A stretch of DNA of 45,000 bases from Chrysomallon squamiferum (taxonomy: Eukaryota > Mollusca > Gastropoda > Neomphalida > Peltospiridae). Positions 38,736 through 45,000 of this stretch are shown here, one piece after another. The notes below the pieces were generated by a model, which was not told the DNA's origin, ran no database searches, and saw only the letters and a list, made by a program, of their open reading frames with translations. Every line of letters begins with the position of its first letter. Position 1 is the first letter of the stretch. The stretch spans positions 4,953,943-4,998,942 of the forward strand of contig CM022672.1 in the NCBI GenBank assembly GCA_012295275.1. The letters run 5' to 3'. A program made the position numbers and the translations under genes.

Positions 38736-39151
38736 GATTAAATTACATAGATACATATGATACACACACATATATATATATGTACAAAACACACACACAG
38801 AGATCAAATCAATAGAAGCAGCAATACAGAATACGACTGGAAACCCACGCTGACTTTCGTACACTTGTAATGGGAAGACAGGTCTGTGTAACTGAAGACT
38901 GGCAACTGTTCATTCACAAACATTGGAAAGAGATGAGTCTTGCTGAAAGAAAACCAATAAAGTCGATAAGAACTTGTATAAATTTGTCAATTTAACCAAC
39001 AGAAACGAATTAATCTGTTACTGCTGATTAATACTGCCGTTCCAGTTCCCCAGTGACCCCTGTTAATTCAGACCGTCGCACTTTACACTGCAAGAATCGA
39101 CTTCGTATTGGTCATTTGACATGCACAGCTGTCGGAAAATTAGTTACGACT

Positions 39152-39154
39152 ACT

Positions 39155-39191
<37 letters not shown>
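39152..39191. repeat. A-run of about 40 bases
   Basis: Uninterrupted poly(A) with no recognisable retroposon body before it. Confidence 0.9.
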
Positions 39192-39193
<2 letters not shown>

Positions 39194-39928
39194 AAACGGT
39201 TTGCTTTCCCACAGAAATTAAATAGCTAAGATGTGAATAATCAGAATACGATTCAGACTGTGTGTTATTTTATTGGCTTTTAGTTTTGACTGTGTTGATC
39301 CGTTTTCTTTTAATGAATGAATAAACGAAAAAAATAATTAATGTTTCTCGACACGCGTTAACAAACATTAAGTGTCAGAAATGATGTGCGAGAGAGAGAA
39401 CCTGTTGCCGCCATACCTCGCCCCATTTACATCGATTACAGATCTTTTACAAATCTTCCTCCGTCAAGGAAATAACGTGCTGTTTCATACAAACCGGTCT
39501 AGGAACCTGGCTGTACCAAAACATAGTCACACTGCCGTTTGAAGAAAATCACTCATCCTACTCCGACTGAGTCTAATATCCTTTCGTTGCCGTTATTTGT
39601 TTGTTTACTATTAACTTATTCTTCTAACAATAAAAATGCTTAGTGATTATGAAAACATGGCTAAAACGTTTAAGAGGATTAAATTGTTACAAAACTTTGA
39701 ATTTTAAACATTTTTTTTTTCTTTTAATAATTCATTATAGACGTCTCTCAGCTTTATAAAGCTTCTTTTCGTTAACGTTGGAAAATGAAATTTAGTTTTT
39801 ACTGGGAAAATCCAGGATTTTTTTAATACAATAAGAGAATCCTCAGATTACCTAGAAAAGAATTTAAATGAATAACAAAAAAACATTTGGAAAACACATA
39901 CATACAAACACACACACAGAGACATACA

Positions 39929-39966
<38 letters not shown>

Positions 39967-41299
39967 AGTTATTGTTAATATTAATTACCGTTTTAGTAGT
40001 GGTAATTAATAACAGAAGTTGCAACAGCAGCAATAGTAGTAGCTGTAGTCGTCATTTTAATGGTAGTATACAAATACGACAGTATAGCCATATACAGATA
40101 ATTTCGTTTGTCATCTTCTTCTTTTACTTCTTCTTCGTTCTTCCTCTTCCTCTTCCTCTTCCTCTTCTTCTTCTTCTTCTTCTTCTTATTATTATTATTA
40201 TTATTATTAATAATCACTGTTTATTAATGTAACGGTAACAACAGTAGTATTAGAAGCAGCAGTAACGACCCTGACAACACAATGACGCCATGATAATCAG
40301 CACGTACAAGGACGCGGGCAAACACATAATCATTTTCGGCATTAAGCTAGCATTAGCCTGATTACCGCCAGTCTTATAAAATAAAGAAATTTACAAAGGG
40401 ATTGACTTGCCCGTCGCCACTAAGGTGTGTCATTATAGTTTCTTACCACAGTACCACGGATTATGACACTAGCGTCGCGAAGTACTAACTACATCCAAAC
40501 AGGAACATAAACCAGCTTCTACGAGCCGTCGTCCATCTTTGCACCGCATTACAAAATCGTCTGCGGGTTTTATTTGATCGTCCCTTGCGAGAGAAACACA
40601 GCGAAGATATGCTTTTCGTTTATAAAAGTATTAAAAACAAACAGAAGGAAAACAAGATGATGACAGTGAAGTAAAAAATCAATATAACGTAAAAATGAGA
40701 GAGAGATTCTTTTTTTTTTTTTTTTTTTTTTTTTTGAGAATGACACTTTTTCCTTGCAGTTGTAGATTGGTTATCAAAGTGTATTCAAATGTTTGAAGCA
40801 TCTCTCGAAAATGCAATTATCTACATTAGTGACAGGACCTCGAACATCCAGTGTGAAAGTGACACTGGGCTAATATAATGGTCTTCTGCTGTTAGCAACA
40901 AAATAGTCCATTTTTGTGGGGAGGGGTCGATGATCTTGGAGGACGTTAGCTTCTCTACAGCTGTTCAGACAGAATTCAGTGAAGTGAATAATATCATGCA
41001 AATACTAATACTACTAATACTAATACTGATACTACTACTAATAATACAACAGCAACAACACTAACAAACAAAAACGTTAAGAATAAATGATATAACAGTA
41101 TTTAACAAAGACGCGGAAGAAGAAGATAAAAACGATGGTGATGCTGACGGTAAAGAAAAAGATGAGAAAGAAATGAAATCAGATAAATGAAAAATAGTTT
41201 TAAGGCTACATTTGCTGAATTAGAAACTGTGAAATTAAATCTGTGATCGGAAAAAGCCTTTACACTTTCATCATTTCTTTGCCTCCATTCAGTGTATAA

Positions 41300-41344
<45 letters not shown>

Positions 41345-42109
41345 TAAATAAATAAATAAATAAATTACTGTTACTACTACCACTAAAAATGAAATTCGAG
41401 ATCAATCGTTAAAAAAAAAAAAAAAATAATAATAATAATAATAATCAAACTTTCATTACGTAAGATGAATTTTAGTATTAAAAAAAAAAAAACCCAGGTT
41501 ACTTCTTCCACACGTATCTGAACGTTATTCAGCTTCTTTTCTTTAACCTTAAAACTATAATGTGTTAATAAAACGTGCCTGCATTCATGCACACAGTTAT
41601 GACTTTGGAGATACGTGTCAGCTTGTCTCAATCGGAAACCAGAGACGCTGAACTAAAATAGCTGACATTTATTACGCGATGTCGATATTTCACGTAACCC
41701 TCTGTGTCAACCACCGAAACAAGTTCTGCATCTCCATAATGTTTTTTTGTTTGTTTTTTCTAACACTTTCGAAAGATCTCTTCCATTTAAAGCCAGAAAA
41801 TGTAGACGTACCAATCCCTTGGACTTAGGTGCGTAGAATTATTATCGCGATGGTGAAATGAGATCGATTAATCACTACTCAATGAATCAATAATAATAAT
41901 AATAATAGTAATAATAATAATAATAATATTAATAATAATAATAGTAAAGTATGTTTTTTATGAACAAGTGGTCAGTACTCTATCTACACATCTAAAACAT
42001 TTTGGTTTTATTAATTAAAGCCCGCAAAACTATCAAAATAATCTGAAAATAGAATTCAGTGATGTCAAAATAACGTCGAACGAAGAAGGAACATTTTTTT
42101 TTTTAGTAA

Positions 42110-42345
42110 TTATTATAAATTCAGACCCCTCAAAAAAAATAAAAAAAAAAAAAAAAATGATATTAAAATATAAATAACATTTTCAATAATTCTAATATAC
42201 ATAATTTTTTTAATAATTATTATTTTTTTATAAGTTAAGACCAAATTCTGATCAAATAAAAAAACATAAAAAAATAAAAATGATATAAAATACAAACATA
42301 CAATATCCAATAGTTCTAATATATAATGTTTTTTATTTTTTATTT
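42110..42345. repeat. Diverged tandem duplication, about 130 bp
   Basis: AAAATGATATTAAAATA with AATAATTCTAATATACATAA (about 42155-42205) is echoed by AAAATGATATAAAATAC with CAATAGTTCTAATATATAA (about 42278-42330). AT-rich, non-coding. Confidence 0.6.
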
Positions 42346-42648
42346 TTTTCCCCAGTGGAGCTGTTTACGTAACCTCCTGTGTCTGCTTATTCAACGTACT
42401 TCCAATCGATTTTTGTGTGTGTGCGCAAGTTATCTGATGGAAAAAACGTAAAGTGATGCTAGACATTTCACATTAAATGCTCCGCTTTGATTGTCACTGC
42501 CTCAGCGCAGCAAGTAAAAAGAGACACTGTTGTCAGTCAAACGCTGATGTAATCACCGTACTTTGAAAAGCGAAGGCTTGGCTTGATTAAAACATTCAAA
42601 GTCTCGTTAAATTGGGTGGCATATATATTTTGGGAAGAGTATTCATGT

Positions 42649-42652
<4 letters not shown>

Positions 42653-42686
<34 letters not shown>

Positions 42687-42710
42687 TTGTGTGTGTGTGT
42701 GTGTGTGTGC
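42653..42710. repeat. (GT)n microsatellite
   Basis: GT repeats with single interruptions (ATGTGTTT). Confidence 0.9.
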
Positions 42711-44015
42711 GCGTGCGAGCTGTATATTGATTCTTTAATATTAGATGACATAATGACGTAAACAGTGATTCTGAAAAATTGAAAATTTCATATATACTAA
42801 GGCTGTAGAAGATAACATTTAATACTGCGACTACATTTATAAAGGTTTATCTATATATAAATATATCATGAATTACTTTTAACTATATATATGTATATCA
42901 TGAATCTAACTATTTTATTTTCAGTTTTTATTTATATCAACAGTTGAGTGGTTCATTGGTAATACATATAACTACATGTAACTTATAGTACAGGTTGAAA
43001 CAGATAAGAAACCCGCTCCCTCAGTGCAGTATTATTATTCGACGACCAGCAATGAACATTTTGATATACACAGACCAAAATAAACAAAATAACAGATGAT
43101 AACACGAATAGGTTAAGCATTACGTTGATATTTTACCACTAAACTATGAAACCCCTCTCTTAGTCAAAATGTTAAAGTGAAAGGGCAAGATACTTAGCAT
43201 TTAACGATATTTGTGGAGTTTTAAAAACCATTACATTTAATAACTACCTCCGTTTGATTTTAATGCCTAAATATACTACTATTCAATTAACAGTACATAA
43301 AAAAGCTTGTTTTTAACATAATGTTACTCTTCCTATTAAATTTACTGTTTTAGTTAAATGGCTTTGCACTTAAATAGACTTATTTAGACATATGCGTGTT
43401 ATTTAAAAGTTGTTTTGCCAACGTCAGCAAACGGAAATGACCGGTTAGCGACACCGACAGGTTCCGTGTTGACTGTTTACATACATCATCACTTTTTAAT
43501 TTGTCTGTTTTGTCTTTCTGTTTTGTGTTCTGTCTTCGAAATGCATGATGAAATTTTAGGTCTTCCCAGCAGTTTCATCGTCAACACTGGGAAAGTATAG
43601 TTAACTAAAATAGACTGATTTCCAAGTCATTGACATTTCCGAGCATTTTTTTTTTCTTATGTTAGAACAGGAAATCGATGAATTAGTGTATGTAATTGTT
43701 TAATGATATTTAAAATGTACTTCTAGCATTACGAAAACATATGACGCAATCAAATTCTTTATATTTCCAAGTTATTGTGTTTAGTGTTTTTCGCGATCTA
43801 ACATTGCTCACAGCAATGTATGAGAACAAAAATAACACTGTTACAGAACATCTGAACCTCGGCACTTTCACCCTTCACAAGAGGAATCTTCCTAACACTG
43901 AATCTTTTCTTGCAACGCTAGAAGAAATGTTAAATCAGATTGGCCCCACCCCCCTGCATTTGCCCCCCTGGACGACTGCTTGTAACCCCAGCCGGCCCTA
44001 ATTCTAGAACTTCAG

Positions 44016-44166
44016 AAAATAAATAAATAAATAAACAAAACCATCATTAAAGTAAAATGTAACTTTCAAGATAAAAATTTTCTTCCATTCTATTATTAGA
44101 AGAGAGAGAAAATAAATAAATAAATAAACAAAACCATCATTAAAGTAGAAATGACAGACTTTCAAG
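44016..44166. repeat. 93-bp tandem duplication
   Basis: AAATAAATAAATAAACAAAA followed by CCATCATTAAAGTA occurs at 44020 and again 93 bp later, with CTTTCAAGAT shared downstream. Confidence 0.85.
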
Positions 44167-45000
44167 ATCAAAACAGACTACCACAGACAGAACAGAAAAT
44201 AGAGCAGAAAACAGACAGACAGAGAGAGAGAGAAGCGCCTATTCGACCTTGGCACTGGATATGCGTAGGACATTCCCCACCCTAACTTTTCACTTGTAGT
44301 AATTAAGCGTTGAAGATGTAACTCGGAAGAAAATGGAAATGTATTGATTCAGTTCAGCTTATTCGCCAACACGTTGTTTCTGTGAGCAGTCAAATTAGCG
44401 CCCACACCAGTCACCACCTAGGCACCAACCCACGGGAACAGCGAGAAAAACACAACACAACATAAATAAATTATCAGGGATCACAAAACAGTCAAGTTTT
44501 ATTAACTGGGTAACTGACGAAGTTAAATTTAAAGTAAATGCGAAAAACATTAACAAGGATCTTTGAACATTATGCGGCCATTAGTAGCATAAAGTTAATT
44601 TAAATATATTAAAGAAAAAAAAAGAAACAAAAAAAGGAAAAAAAAGGAACAAAGAAAGAATGAAAAAGAAAAGGAAGGAAAAAAGAAAGACAAAAAGAAA
44701 AAATTGAGAAAAGTCTACTAACATTTTAAGGAAGCATAAAATATGTCATCAATCGATACTGTACAGAACACATGAGTAAAGAATTAATAAATAAAATAGC
44801 CTTTCTATTTTTGTTATTTTTTTTTTATATACTAAAATTGAAATGCATTATAAAGGGTCGTTAAACAAAAGATCTTTTTGTTGATAGAATCGGTAAATAA
44901 ATTGTTTTGGTTTTTGAATTTTGTTTGAAAGAATACGCAGTGAATCATCAAATGTCTGTGACAACGTGAAAATATCAGATATAAATTTCAATTAAATACT

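Noticed and set aside
40130-40217. Lys/Asn-rich or Leu/Pro-rich open frames
   Set aside because: CTT/CCT and ATT microsatellites read in open frames.
41675-42385. Possible dispersed repeat (ACGTAACC..CTGTGTC at about 41694 and 42370)
   Set aside because: Only about 18 bp match between the two places; too short to call.

Overview
This is eukaryotic nuclear DNA: very AT-rich, with intron-split genes that obey GT-AG rules and dense microsatellites (GT, CT, AAT, ATT, T runs). Decayed tRNA-derived SINE fragments resemble, from memory, a SINE family widespread in molluscs, so a gastropod or related mollusc is my best guess. No prokaryotic, phage or CRISPR features are present.

Two DNA-repair genes lie head-to-head and fill the centre of the window. 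On the minus strand, 12835 down to 7346, is a complete nine-exon DNA polymerase lambda gene (POLL, 545 aa: BRCT, lyase/helix-hairpin-helix, palm, thumb). On the plus strand, 13481 to 35859, is a 32-exon Fanconi anaemia group I gene (FANCI, about 1375 aa). The two start codons are 645 bp apart, so the space between them probably carries a shared bidirectional promoter. FANCI acts with FANCD2 in interstrand-crosslink repair; Pol lambda fills gaps in base-excision repair and end joining. The pair therefore places two genome-maintenance functions on one regulatory interval.

All POLL and FANCI junctions keep reading phase, with one exception. An A10 run in FANCI exon 31 shifts the frame by one base and brings in a stop before the lysine-rich tail of the last exon. 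This is either an assembly or length-polymorphism effect or a real slippage or truncation.

FANCI intron 5 holds a decayed 2.85-kb DNA transposon with roughly 620-bp terminal inverted repeats and a TTTC target duplication. FANCI intron 22 holds a minisatellite whose units look like 3' splice sites. Several real splice sites (POLL exon 5 on both sides, FANCI exon 1 donor, FANCI exon 6 acceptor) sit inside short tandem duplications.

Positions 1-6819 and about 36300-45000 show no gene I can support. They hold microsatellites, small tandem repeats and AT-rich unique sequence. A 17-bp minisatellite (6820-7340) directly follows the POLL stop codon.
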